Of a DNA stretch of 64,000 nt, positions 12,001 to 22,649 are shown in pieces. Source of the DNA: Perkinsus olseni (Eukaryota; Perkinsozoa; Perkinsida; Perkinsidae); contig JABANP010000200.1 of the NCBI GenBank assembly GCA_013115135.1, forward strand, positions 24,317 through 88,316. The letters run 5' to 3'. Under the pieces are notes generated by a model that was not told the DNA's origin, ran no database searches, and saw only the letters and a list, made by a program, of their open reading frames with translations. Position 1 is the stretch's first letter. Each line of letters begins with the position of its first letter. The position numbers and the translations under genes were made by a program.

Positions 12001-13048
12001 TGGGTTCTTTGTAGGCTTCGTACTCGTCGTAACAGAGCGACTGCGGAGGATGAGGAGGAGAGGAAGCGACTCATGGACCAACAATATGAGTTAAGGGCTC
12101 GGAAAGTGGAGGAATGCCGGGCGAGGCTCCTACGATCGGGCGAGGATGCTGGTGATGCTGATGCTGATGCTACGGCTAAGAATAAGTGCTTGGATACTTG
12201 CAAGGTAGGGCCACCGAGGTCATCCGAGTGCTCATCAGTACTAGCTCGACATCGATTTACTTTTTATAAGTGTCCCTCTGCGCATGGTGGAGTTTGACGT
12301 TGTTGTTCTATTGTTAGTCCTACTCGACCCCGGATGATATTCCTCACGACATTCGCACGACCAAGCTGACGGTTGACGCCAAACACGACACTCTGCTGGT
12401 ACCTATCAACGGCACTTTGGTGCCCTTCCATATACGGACCATCAAGAACATCAGTAAACCCAACGATGAGGGAGGGAAGTACACGTCTATCCGTAAGTCC
12501 TTTCGAGGCGTGAAGCGGTGGTACCTTCTTGATGGTCGGTCAGGTATCAACTTCCATGCGCCCGGAACCAGCTTCGTTCAACAAGATATGTTCCCAGAGT
12601 CGAACAGGTAGTGGTAGCAGGCCTTTGGAGATGTTTGGAATGTCTTTTTGTAGGAGCAAGCAGACTTTGATTTACCTTAAGGAGCTCAACTACCGTTCGG
12701 AGGATGGTCGGAACCTGCAGGCGGTGTTTAGGTAGTGCCTGAAGGTGCTGCTTCTTGTGGGGGATGGTGGTGATGTAGGGGGCTGAAGGAACTTCAGAAG
12801 AGGCAGAGAACCCGGGAGTTGGAGGCCAATACTATGAAGGACATCAAAGAGCAACCGTCGTTGAAGTTGATCAAGGACAGGAGCCGGCCAGTACTCAGGT
12901 GCTCGAGTCTCCTGCCGACTGGCTTGATGAACGCAGCGTGTCTCGTGGTCAGGGACCTTAATGTGAAGCCACAGCTCGGTTCCACTGGCCGCAACAGGGC
13001 GGTGGGAACTCTGGAGGCGCACCAGAACGGCTTCAGGTGGGGGCACGG

Positions 13049-13079
<31 letters not shown>

Positions 13080-15209
13080 TCCGTGAGTGGGCATCGTACC
13101 GGTGTAGGTTCACCTCTTCGCGTGCTGAGCATGTTGATATCATCTACCGCAATATCGCTCATGCCATCTTCCAGCCTTGCGAGAACGACCAGACGGTGTT
13201 GCTGCACTTCAACCTGAAGGACCCAATACTGGTAGGAGAGCTAGAGGGCGATGGTCTATGATGATTGTGGTGATCAGGTTGGTGGAAAGAAGAAGACCTA
13301 CGATATTCAGTTCTATACTGAGACGAGGTCGGCTGGTGATGACCTTGGCACCCGAAGGAGGGTACTAGTGGGGAGAGAAGGCGGGGTGGTGGCTGGATCA
13401 GTTCTCGCCGGAAATGTTGAGCTCGTGCACAGGAGGGACTTTGTGTTACGGAGGGATATTCTTTCGTCGGAGAGGTTGGACTCATAGAACGCAACCAGGG
13501 TAAATGTGGTAGATGAGTAGAGAACCAATGGTGTGATGGGAGTAGGCCACTGGTAGACAGTCTGTAGCTTTATAGTACCGCTCGCCCTGGCACGACTCGA
13601 TAGTCTTACGGTCTACCGGGGTCCGACAGGGTTGTTATTTTCGAACTTGCTGTGCGCTGATGATCAAGCTCGGTATGGCGTTCATGGTTGTCCTCCAATT
13701 CAGGCTGGATACGACCCTGATGAGATTATGGATGAACAGAGGGAGCGGGAAATGATAACAAAGTTGAACAAATTATTCCGGTACTGCCATCACTCACCTG
13801 CGGACCTCTTTTCTCTCTGATTCTCACTCGACCGTCAGGGAATTCGTACGGCAGGTGGAGGAGCAGGTGTGGTCTCAATACGCTCCCAACCTGGAGTTCG
13901 ACATGCCCTATCGTGAGCTTGGTTTTACTGGTAAGCCTATGGTCCCTCGCCGCAGCCGCTGCATGTGTTTACGATGAAGGTACTCCCAACAAGGCGCATG
14001 TTGACATCTTTCCTTGTCGGGATTGTATAGTAGCATTAACCGATTGGCCTGCCTACGTGCTTAGTCTCAGGAATATCGACATCGTCTACTTTGAGAGGGT
14101 AGTACAGGGGAACTGTGGTTGACACTGAGGGGCGGTCTGCCAGGACACAAGTCCATGAGCTCACGGGCTTTGAAATCCCTTCACCGCACAATCTGGTGGT
14201 AGCGTTGCACTGTCGCGCATCCGGCCGGATTGGGCAAGTGGAACTTGGACGATCGTCCTGCCCTAGCCGAGGACTGTCCGCAGGATGGGTGTGATGGCGT
14301 GGGATGGTTTTTATGTAGGTCTCCTTCAATCTGCGTAACTTCGACATGACCTTCATTTTCAAAGACTATACTCAAACTCCTGCGAGAATCTCTATTATAC
14401 CTACTGAGAGCCTGGACCAGATCAAGCAGTGGTTGGGAGAATTAGGGGTAGGTCTCGGGTTCGATTCCCACGCTGGGTGTTTTGCAAAGGTTGTAATGCT
14501 ATTGCATTCAGATTGTATGGTATCAAGGGCCTACCAACATGAACTGGACTAACATCATGAAGGAAATTAATAAGTGAGTTGTGGAAGGAGTGGTATGGTG
14601 ACCGGCACGCAAGCTCAAACCTTTCAGGAATAAGCAAGCATTCATTGACAACGGCGCGTGGGAAGGATGGTTCGGTGAATCGGTTGAGGAAGGTAGGTCG
14701 GCAAGGCTCCTTGTTTGGACCATTCAAGTATAGCAGGTTCTGATGACGGTATGGACGAGGGTGATGAGGAGTACACAGAAAGCGAAGACAGCGATGTTGA
14801 GTCTGAGGCTGGAGGCTCCGAGTAGGTCCATAATCATCGCTGTCGTCCTCCGCCGGACGTATCTTTATCTGGCTTATGTGTACGGCTTCAACCTCAGATA
14901 CAAAGGGGGCGGTTCTGATAGCGACTCTGGGAGCAGTTTCTTGGGTGAGTCATCGTGTTAGTCGATGAGATGCAGTATTTTTATTCCGTTAGTTGACGAG
15001 GATTCTGACTCTGACTCGGAGGTCTCTCTGGCGTCGGACGAATCTGAAGGGCTCAGCTGGGATGAACTGGAGAAGAAGGCAGCCAATGTAATGCACTATG
15101 CAGCCTGGGGTGATTTACTTCGGCGATATGGCAGGAGGATCGGAAGCGTCGTCGCAGTCCTGAGAGTTCCGAGAAAAAGAGGCCGGCGTCTAAGAAGAAG
15201 AGACGATGA
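9065..15209 (+). CDS. SPT16: FACT complex subunit SPT16
   Basis: Histone chaperone subunit of FACT, which loosens and rebuilds nucleosomes for polymerases. Evidence by position: a Ser/Gln-rich start, then ESFVRRMMRMFEHW (matching the family F-RRLK-LY--W start) at 9410; peptidase-like N-terminal domain exons to about 12.2 kb with a Lys-rich linker near 11.7 kb (KKEKKSKKEKK); middle domain LVPINGTLVPFHIRTIKNISK (12.4 kb); NGFR-FTSSRAEHVDIIYRN and IAHAIFQPCENDQTVLLHFN (13.0-13.3 kb), a near-diagnostic SPT16 block; QFYTET; NIDIVYFERV (14.07 kb); DMTFIFKDYTQTPARISIIP and LDQIKQWL (14.35 kb); NWTNIMKEI (14.55 kb). It ends in an acidic stretch, a LSWDELEKKAA motif and a basic KKRPASKKKRR tail, stop at 15207-15209. 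More than a dozen introns; several carry repeats. The first intron fits exactly in phase (9211-9409). Confidence 0.88.
9218..9440 (+). repeat. imperfect tandem duplication covering SPT16 exon 2 start
   Basis: Two copies of a roughly 110-120-bp segment start at about 9218 and 9338 (both with GTCCGGTATCAT near the start). Each carries a GTGTTAG acceptor followed by GGAAAGCTTC. The second copy (acceptor at 9408-9409) opens the real exon reading ESFVRRMM. The first copy (acceptor at 9298-9299) would hit a TAA at 9310-9312, so it is a decayed extra exon start now inside intron 1. A 10-bp indel separates the copies. Confidence 0.8.
13049..13079 (+). repeat. (ATC)n microsatellite in an SPT16 intron
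   Basis: About ten ATC units. Frame and homology place it in a short intron between NGF (ending in a split AG/G codon at about 13038) and RFTSSRAEHVD (after a GTGTAG acceptor). The apparent poly-His or poly-Ile run in the open frames is therefore not expected in the protein. Confidence 0.85.
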
Positions 15210-15616
15210 GTTGGTTTGGATGGGGTAACGCTGTAACGTTCATTCATCTACTACTAATATTGCTAATATTACCACTACCTGAGGGCGGCGGCACCGGTCG
15301 TTGTCGTCTCTCGGTAAGCACGTCGTTAATCTCCAAAGACCTTTCGATCAACTGTGATTGTTACCATCATCAATTACACTTTTCGTCAGGAGTGCATTAT
15401 CCTTTATTATTGTCCTTGCGTTCAATGCTCACGATCCTGCATGAAGGGATCTTATCGGATGCGCATGCTGGCACTACGCAAGTGTGAAAGATACGTCTGT
15501 TAGCTGAACATTCTGCTGCCTTTTCTCTTCGCTCGGTAGCGGAAAGTTGATTTTCATCTGACAGTTTTTCGACGGGCATTTTAATCATCCATAGCTTGTT
15601 TAACTTCATCAGTAGA

Positions 15617-16874
15617 ATGCAACCGTTCCAGTCGACACCAAGTAGCCATTACATCGGCAGTACCAGCGGCAGCGCGACAGGAGGGGGGTCGGTCCAGTCG
15701 CCGTGGGCGGCTGCATCAACATCATCATCAGCAGCGCCTGGTGGTGGGGCATGGCAGGGAGGCTCATCTGGGGAGTTCCCGGACTTCTATCAAGGTAGGG
15801 GTTCACGCGTAGTGTCAGCTTGCTAATATCATTACCGTAGGTGCTGCCGGTGGTGGGGTGACTTCCCCGTCCGCATCTTCAATGGGAGGTACCGGCGTTC
15901 TACCACCGCGTCAGCCATCCCTAGGCGGAGGCTCTATGGGAGGAGCAGGCCCTCAGCACCCAACGCCTGGAGGGGGGTCCATGGGAGAGTTCGGTACAAG
16001 GCCTAGCCCAGTGGCCGACTTCACACGGTTTGTGACAGATACAGACGACGATGATTTGGCCAATGAACCTCCTCTGTTAGAAGAACTAGGTGGGTGTCTG
16101 CTGCCCATTTCTGTTGTTTTTCCCTCATGCTCGTGTGAACAGGTATCGATTTGGATGCTATAGCAGCCCGTATAAAGTCTATCCTCTTTTTCCGTGGTGT
16201 CAGCCAGAACCTTATGCAAGACACTGATCTTGGAGGTGAGGGGAAGGCGACCTTGAAGGACATCAGCAGCAGCCGACGTCCACTCAGGTCCACTACTCAT
16301 CGCAGCAGCCTTCGGTACAATGCTAGTGCTTGCCGGAAAGGTAGTCTCTTACGATGTTCTTTTCTTCATGAGCGTATCTCAGGTTCACTTTGGTTACATA
16401 TACGGTTTGGGGATGGTGGGCTGTCTGGGTATTTATTTATTAACTAACGTCATGAGCCCTAAGAAGAACGGAATAGATCTTTACACAACGATGAGCATCC
16501 TAGGTAGTATTCTTCTCAGGGCCAGCCATTACCCTCGCTTTTGCAGGATACGGATTGCTCCCAGTAGTTTTCCTCGCGGCTGCAGCGGTGTTCTTCAAGT
16601 TCACAGGGGCCCCAGGTGGGACCTGCTCCAGTCAGCCACCATCATCATCCTGGCATGCGTCTTTGGCCCAGGTATAATAGTGGCCGTTCTGAACGTGTTG
16701 TGGTGCACTTTGACCGCTAGTCGGTTCTTAGAAGCGGCAGTTGATATGCAGAATCAACGATGGTTAATAGCCTACCCAGTGGCCATGGTGTAAGCCTGCA
16801 TCAATTGACTCGTTCCGCCCCTTGTATATGCTTTATGCAGGTATACAGTGTTTGTTATTATAACTGTCTTCTGA
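15617..16874 (+). CDS. YIPF5: YIPF5-type Yip1-domain Golgi protein
   Basis: Five-helix Yip1-domain protein of the ER-Golgi interface, family partners being Rab GTPases and YIF1. Exon 1 (15617-15795) and exon 2 give a Gly/Ser/Pro-rich cytosolic half ending in NEPPLLEELG, the conserved family motif. After an intron ending near 16141 comes IDLDAIAARIKSILF and DTDLGG (family D-DL-GP). The membrane half reads [51 protein letters not shown] (family VLGYCLLPM), then WCTLTASRFLEAA, QRWLIAYPVAMV and, after a last intron, YTVFVIITVF and stop TGA at 16872-16874. Motif order and spacing match animal and yeast members. Introns are 45-60 nt with clear GT-AG ends. Confidence 0.85.
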
Positions 16875-17281
16875 GGTATAGTGCCCGGTGGTGCTGTGCT
16901 GAGTAACAACTCCTCCTCCGGACAGGGAAGGGCAGTACTGAATGATGATATATCATTAGAAGCAATGCCGTGTACTGTTTTTCGATAGTCAGTGTTTTGT
17001 TCACAGTCCCAAGTCACGTGACAAAGAGACTCGAAGAGTAATGACCGTATGATAGACATCTTTGGTGTCTCGCTGATGCTTGACGGAGATGTGGCCATCA
17101 GCCACCCAGCATGCATTGATACGTTAAACGAACAACTTCGATCCCTGATAAGCAACGTTCAACCCTGGATACCATCAATATCATCTGGGCCCTGCTGTTT
17201 CCATGGATTGAGCCACCCGATGGTCACTCCAACACTACAGTCACACAGCGTGGCCACTGACAACACTATCTAGCATGCCAC

Positions 17282-17834
17282 TCAACGACGAACCCCGCGC
17301 TGCTTCTTCCTTCTCGGGACAACATTGTTGAACTCAGCGTGATTGGCGCCGGCCGGGGAAGCAGGATGGTCCTCTGCATGGTCGGGTTGAAGGTTGTCAG
17401 TCGCACCGCCATCTGCTGGGCTAGTCGTCGTGGCTGCTGCTGGTTGGGCACCACTTGCCCTTGTCGTAGCATCAACGGGGTATGGTGATTGAGTGGCAGG
17501 ATGAGCCGTAGAGGCCTCTCCGGTCGGGGGTGGTGGAGGGCGGGGGCCGGTGTCACTCCTTCTCGGACACTGAAGACGCGACAGTCCATCGTTTCCGAGG
17601 TCGATCCCGGGCACTCACATGTGGATTGAACAAGGAGTACGCTGAGGCACCGACGATGTTGGATATAAAAGTGTAGAACCGCATGTGTATGATTTGAAGG
17701 ACGGTAATAGCTGCAAGCGTTGATGCATCGGCTTCTTTGCGACCAACGACGGGGCAACAGCGTTGGTGCTCGAAGCGCCGTTTTCCAGTGGCGAGCGCGA
17801 AAATGTACACTTCCCGATCATCTCCGATTCCCAA
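17282..17834 (-). CDS. small membrane protein with proline-rich tail, unknown
   Basis: Convergent with YIPF5. An exon at about 17630-17750 encodes a hydrophobic segment, LAAITVLQIIHMRFYTFIS, then IVGASAYSLFNPH. A GT-AG intron of about 50 nt (donor GTGAGT near 17625) joins it in frame to CPRRSDTGPRPPPPPTGEA and an Ala/Pro/Thr-rich tail that ends KKQRGVRR at 17282. The 5' end is not fixed; an ATG at 17834 opens the same frame. I do not recognise the family. The clean in-phase intron argues for a real gene; the low-complexity tail argues for caution. Confidence 0.4.
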
Positions 17835-18750
17835 GCACTCGTGTTATCCAAGATAACTCTATTCACGCGATGCGAGCTCACGCACGAGAATACTTCTCTT
17901 TTGAGTTAAAGAAACAGTATAATTGGTACTCGCATTCAAAAGTTGTATAAATGAGCTGAGAAGTGGGGAAGCTCTCCGAATGGTTCGAATGCCCTAGCCA
18001 AGGCTCGAACTCATGCCTCACCGCTTCATAATCGGTTACTACATCCTATCGCGCAGCAGACGACCCTCACGCTCTCCGTGTTAAGGCCGCCTTCGTAGTC
18101 CTTCGTTGCTATTCCCGTAGTAACCGCAAGGACCAAAACTGCTCACCAGGACCAGAACCACGCGTCGGCACGTTCAAGATGGCACGCTTGAGAACTTGCA
18201 AGATCCGGTAGTGCGCACGTACAAATCGATTTTCGATCTCGAGGTTCGAGCTATCCCTCGTAGACAAGCTAGATTATCACTTTAAGGAGAACGTATCTAT
18301 CGAAGCGTAGTAGCAGTGTGATGAGCATGGCCCGTGTCCGGCTTGAATGATCTCGCTCGTTCAGAGACAGACCTGAGCTATGCCCTCGCCGAGTACGCGA
18401 GCTCACAGCTCAGCCAATACAGGTATGCACTATAGTGACAAGATGGTGACGACTACAGTGTACACTATGTAACAGCTACAGCCTGGCTTAGTACTACTTA
18501 GCTGTTAGACTATCATCGCTGCACTTACCTTTACTGCTACTGCATATCGTTAGACTTAGATAACCGTCTGATCTCACTATGCGCCCAGCGCTCGCGTGCA
18601 GGAGTATATGTACGTGCTACACTCAGCTTAGCTTAGTAAGCTGTAGATCACGTTATTGCCTAGATCCCCTCGAGTCCAATTTTACGTTTCTTCTAGCGTC
18701 GTCTCTAATAGCCCCACTGTACCCAGTTATAGTGCAGCGTACGTTTCCTG
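17835..18750. other. intergenic region, no supported gene
   Basis: About 900 bp with no convincing open frame. Near 17995-18060 a GAGTTCGAGCC B-box-like block lies on the minus strand next to a CCG/CGG arm holding ATTATGAAG, but the arms do not pair like a working tRNA. The rest presumably includes the upstream region of the next secreted-family gene. Confidence 0.35.
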
Positions 18751-19515
18751 ATGGCTCGGTCATCCATCAAGTACCCCTCCCACGGCTCATGTTTCAGCGG
18801 CCTATCTATCAGCCTCTTCTTCTTGTACGTCCCGCAAGTGGTGCTTTCGGTCCCCGGTGCCCTATTATACACTGCTGATTATCCCCCGGATTGCGCTGGT
18901 GGTATACATCCGCAACGCTTCAGAATTGATGGGTTCGTTCGCGAAGGCCAGTGCATTTATGCTACTTTCAGAAATGACTCCGGTACGACTCAGATAGAGA
19001 ATTTTGGTGTAATTCTGAAATCGGACGGACCTCCACCAGCCGCCAAGATGAAGGTGCAGATGAACGTTGGCGATGGCAACAAAGTCAGCTTGGAGACCAG
19101 CGGCCGCGTTGAGCTCAATTTCGACAATGATACGCAGTACTTCAACTTGATCCTGAGTTCGACGAGCAACTCTTTCAGTGAGGTCAACGAGGACGGGCTG
19201 ATTGAATGCAATATACAGGGCGATGCTCTCATGGGATTCTATAATGGTCCCTCGGACAGGGAGTATGGAACCGGAAATTACATCATCAAGGGTGTCGCTG
19301 ATATCAATGGAGTGGGCCTCTATTCGCCTTATTCCGCGGTATCCACACCAGAGAAATACGAGATTCGACAAGTTCTGAGAATGAGAAAGAGAGGTGACAA
19401 TGGCACCAGCTTCTTCTTCGCTTTTCGTGTGGATCTTCTCGGTGGGGATCCTGGAGAGGAAGAGTTGGTGGACAGGTATCAAGATGATGTCATTGAAGCT
19501 TCTCTGACTTTCTGA
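18751..19515 (+). CDS. family S secreted protein, divergent member (S1)
   Basis: Single open frame of 254 aa with no intron needed. A hydrophobic stretch at residues 13-35 (GLSISLFFLYVPQVVLSVPG) looks like a signal peptide or anchor. It shares with the other family S members a YTADYPPDCAGG block (YTVLADHPPGCNGG in S4), a conserved cysteine in EGQCIY/NGTCVY and the ILKSDGPP/LLIKSNLPD segment, then beta-rich spacing (RVELNFDNDTQYFNLIL against NTQLSLGTDEVYLRLAL) and a LYSPYS motif. Overall similarity is low, so it is an old paralogue at the left end of the array. Function unknown; secretion is inferred from the leader only. Confidence 0.65.
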   Translation: MARSSIKYPSHGSCFSGLSISLFFLYVPQVVLSVPGALLYTADYPPDCAGGIHPQRFRIDGFVREGQCIYATFRNDSGTTQIENFGVILKSDGPPPAAKMKVQMNVGDGNKVSLETSGRVELNFDNDTQYFNLILSSTSNSFSEVNEDGLIECNIQGDALMGFYNGPSDREYGTGNYIIKGVADINGVGLYSPYSAVSTPEKYEIRQVLRMRKRGDNGTSFFFAFRVDLLGGDPGEEELVDRYQDDVIEASLTF

Positions 19516-20715
19516 TGCGTTCACGGGTGCGCTCTCTCACGCGGTCTTCGCATCTTGGTCGGCGATCGAACTTTTCTGGTTAATAGACTATTACTAATAG
19601 CAGCATAAGTCTGTTATAACCATCATTTTGCCGTCCTGTCTGATATTTCGAGCGATAAAATTCAGGATGATAATATTCATCTTGAAACCTCAAAAATCAT
19701 CGGAAGCTTCGATCACCGACTTGTTAGGATGATCTTCAGCTTTCTCACCTGTCCGCTTCCCAGCGGCCTCAAAGCAAAGCTTTTGCGTTCTCGCAGTCTC
19801 GTCGAGCTTGTGTGTAGGAGAACCGAAGTGGATTTTTCTATTATATTCGAATGCTTAGATTCTACACGTGGCTTCAAGCGCTGTTAGACCTATGATGCAC
19901 CGAATGCACAGTCAATTCTCCTCGGGCTCCATCGAATCGAAAATCCAGATAGCGACGCATTAACTCACTGACACTGGGGGTGCTGCATTGGTTGAGTTGA
20001 CTCTCTTTTTCCTGGCTGCAGCAGCGCTTGTTCCTCTCAATCGGCATCACGAGCGGTTTCAAAGGTGGCTTCCACAGAACCCCTCGCACGTGTGCAGGTT
20101 GTATCAAGTGAACCAAACCCCCAAAGACTTACTCATCGTACTAGAAGGATAAGTACGATGAATAACGTATCAACTAATAACGTATTGACACAGTAATGAC
20201 TGATACGTCATGTAACAGGCACTAAAGGAACAACCGATCCGTACACAAAAATAAGCAACAGCACAGGCGTATCTCATCATGTTGCTGCCTTAGCGATCCT
20301 CTGCTTCACGCCGGAACCGGCACGCAGCCCACCGACACAGAGCTTTCATTTATCCAAAGTCCCCTTTGCTCTTCTCATGGGTGTACCACTGGGTACTGTA
20401 CGAGCTGTCAGTGTATGGCCCAAAACTGTACGTCTGGAAGCTGTGCGGATCAAGCTTGCACGAATGTGATTTCTACGAGTTGTCAATGTACCGAGCGATC
20501 CCACCGCGGAAGGAGTCTTTCTTCGTGCTACACGTATGCTCATACCTCCCTGGGCGACAATACGCAAGAAGGGGTAGACAGAAAGAGGCGCGGCACGGGC
20601 GGATCGGAGTTAATTTCCACTCACTGTAACCGCTGCACGTACCAGAGCCTCAGAGAAGAGAAGAGAAGTAAAGTTTACTTCTCTACTGTTTACTTAGTAA
20701 ACACCGAATGTAGAA
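19516..20715. other. spacer left of family S relics
   Basis: No gene recognised. An open frame around 20415-20735 is cysteine-rich (AQNCTSGSCADQAC) but has no homologue or leader. At 20651-20700 there are two nested perfect odd palindromes: AGAGAAGTAAA/TTTACTTCTCT with 11-bp arms around one base, and GTTTACT/AGTAAAC with 7-bp arms. Confidence 0.35.
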
Positions 20716-20719
20716 GTGC

Positions 20720-21050
20720 GTCTAGACGTTGTTGATAATGCTTCTCACGGAGTTGCGAACCTTCCTGCATAGTAGGTTCTGGTGACACTCGTGTATTCAA
20801 TCTCCAATCTACAACCATCACTAGATCCTCTGCCGACCATACCTTCTCAACTAGGCAGGTTATAAACCTAACCAAGCTGACTAAGTACAGTTATTCCATC
20901 CGTTTTACTCCCTGGGCCGAGAGTACTCACCGGACTGCTGAGGGGGCACAGCAGCCAATGGCCGTCGGCCATTCAGTGTTGGGAAGGTTGGGGTTGACGG
21001 GGTCTTCTATCCACTAACTCCACTTGCGTAAGGTTCTAGTAGGGGCGTCA
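20720..21050 (+). pseudogene. family S 3' relic
   Basis: Nucleotide similarity to the last third of S3 (27950-28260) without an open frame: GCTTCTCACGGAGTTGCGAACCTTC, then TCTGCCGACCAT, CTTCTCAACTA-GCAGG-TATAAACCTAA and the terminal GGCCATTC-GTGTTG-GAAGGTTG block. The 5' two thirds are missing. It marks a former tandem member. Confidence 0.7.
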
Positions 21051-21333
21051 TCCCCTAGTATGAGGTCTCTGAGTCCAGCTCCGCGATTGAAGCCAGGTAA
21101 TCCTTTTGGAATCTCGAGGAGATGTGTCTCAGCCTCTCGCGGCCCTCCTCTCTCAAGTGATTGAGACGACGAGAGTATTGGTGTGACTCACCGACAATCT
21201 CCTCTTCAGTAACCTTGGCCTTGTCGCCATTCCGCTGAGTATTGTTGCGTTCTCACAGTTCACAGAAGCTTATGGGAGCGGCGAAGCCTTTCGAAGAAGC
21301 GACGTCTTTGCCTCACTCGTATTAAGATTACTC

Positions 21334-21353
21334 TCAATGCCATTGAGTCAATG
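21334..21353. repeat. fold-back triplet (TCAATG)
   Basis: TCAATG, C, CATTGA, G, TCAATG. The uninterrupted form CTCTCAATGGCGCG occurs at 24342 and CTCTCAACGGCGCG at 25301; gain here is 14 bp. Confidence 0.95.
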
Positions 21354-21806
21354 GCCTGACAGTCGCGAAGGGTTCTGATCATCTGTTGAGGGCCTCAACA
21401 GAACCCCATCAGAACCCCGACTCAACTTGAGGCTAATAACATTTCTACTCTACACTTCCGTAGTTGTCACGTCGCCGCATCCGTTGACTACTGCGGTGAT
21501 GCAGCTGTATATACTACCGTTAAAGGTGCTCAAGTAACAGGATCTGATTCGGGTTCCGCTTTCGCCGCTCTCAAGTGGTTATTGTGAAGCAGCGTAGGCT
21601 AGTTCAGGATGGGGTTTTGTCGAAGCCGCCGGGTAATCAAGTACCGGATCGAGCAGACACACCCATCAAAGTTTCCGGTAAACTCTGCTGAATGGATGAG
21701 TCTATACCATTCGCAAGCTTACTCGGTGGGTGAGGCCGACGTGCCGACCCTCCAAGATATGACATCAGCGAGTAAAGGCAGCAGTTTGATGGTAGGGACG
21801 AAGTAG

Positions 21807-21826
21807 GCCCTAGTAGGGCCGCCCTA
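21807..21826. repeat. fold-back triplet (GCCCTA)
   Basis: GCCCTA, G, TAGGGC, C, GCCCTA. Exact. Twelve bases from the next triplet. Confidence 0.95.
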
Positions 21827-21837
21827 CTCGACCCTAT

Positions 21838-21857
21838 TCAATACTATTGAGTCAATA
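21838..21857. repeat. fold-back triplet (TCAATA)
   Basis: TCAATA, C, TATTGA, G, TCAATA. Exact in all three units; the second spacer base does not match the flank rule. Confidence 0.9.
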
Positions 21858-22516
21858 GGGAAATCAAGTCGGCGAATAGAAGGTCAGTATAGCGGCGGAA
21901 CTCGAATGGGAAGCTCATTTTGGATGATGAGGCTACCAATTCGGTGATTGAAAACGACAATGCCGCGACAGGCGTCACTACTGTCGGTGACAGTTCAGAC
22001 AGTGCCAGAAGGCAGTGTCTCCATGTGAACTGCGGCCCTCTACTCCTTGAGAGCGGATATGCTCTAGCCATACTGGCCCAGCATATACTTTGCGGTATGT
22101 CAATGGTCGGGGGATAGTGTCTGCCTCGAGTTGGTGTATGAACTGCGAGCTCGGATGAAGTCAGGCCCAGACGCCCGGTGTGCCGATGTCACTCCCGAGG
22201 TCAGCTCGTCTGTCTCCCTGCTGTCTACAATCGGCCCCCTCTAGATATCACTATATCCGGTCGTCGGCACAGCAAATACAACGCTGAAGGTCTTCTTTTC
22301 TCTCCGTGTACTACTGTGCTATTGTTGTACATGTAGATGTTGTTGTTCTTTGAAGATAAGCCCCGTGAGAAGGCATTAGTTGTGTTAATTTGCAACGGTT
22401 AGTGGCGCGAACTTCATGCGTGCGACTTGACTACCAGGGCGGAGATGATCGATGCTTGTATAGCCAAAAGAATTCAGAACTCGAGAACTATTCTCCTTTG
22501 CCTTACACCGGCCTTA

Positions 22517-22536
22517 AGCCGGCCCGGCTTAGCCGG
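22517..22536. repeat. fold-back triplet (AGCCGG)
   Basis: AGCCGG, C, CCGGCT, T, AGCCGG. Exact, both spacer bases follow the flank rule. Confidence 0.95.
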
Positions 22537-22649
22537 GGGAGGAACCGCATCAAACAACACTTGCCTTGCGTTGTTTGGTTACAGACACCCCCTGGAAGAT
22601 CTCCTTGTCCATCCTAGTTACCTTGTGACACAGGGCTTGTGATTTTCAA

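Larger units (their letters stand above)
21060..22640. other. array spacer homologous to 24.1-25.8, 28.3-29.9 kb
   Basis: No gene. Blocks such as CTCACCGACAATCTCCTCTT, GGTTCTGATCATCTGTTGAGG and the GACTAGTGGCGCGA-type block recur ahead of S3 and S4, showing that this is the intergenic part of a duplicated cassette. It contains four fold-back triplets listed separately. Confidence 0.6.

Noticed and set aside
13037..13261. Open frame with a run of ten histidines
   Set aside because: The run is an (ATC)n microsatellite in an SPT16 intron; exon phases on both sides join perfectly without it.
17995..18075. Possible tRNA on the minus strand
   Set aside because: T-arm and anticodon stems have mismatches and no acceptor stem closes the structure.
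20415..20735. Cysteine-rich open frame resembling a small secreted peptide
   Set aside because: No leader peptide, overlaps palindromic repeat DNA, and no homologue beside the other family S copies.
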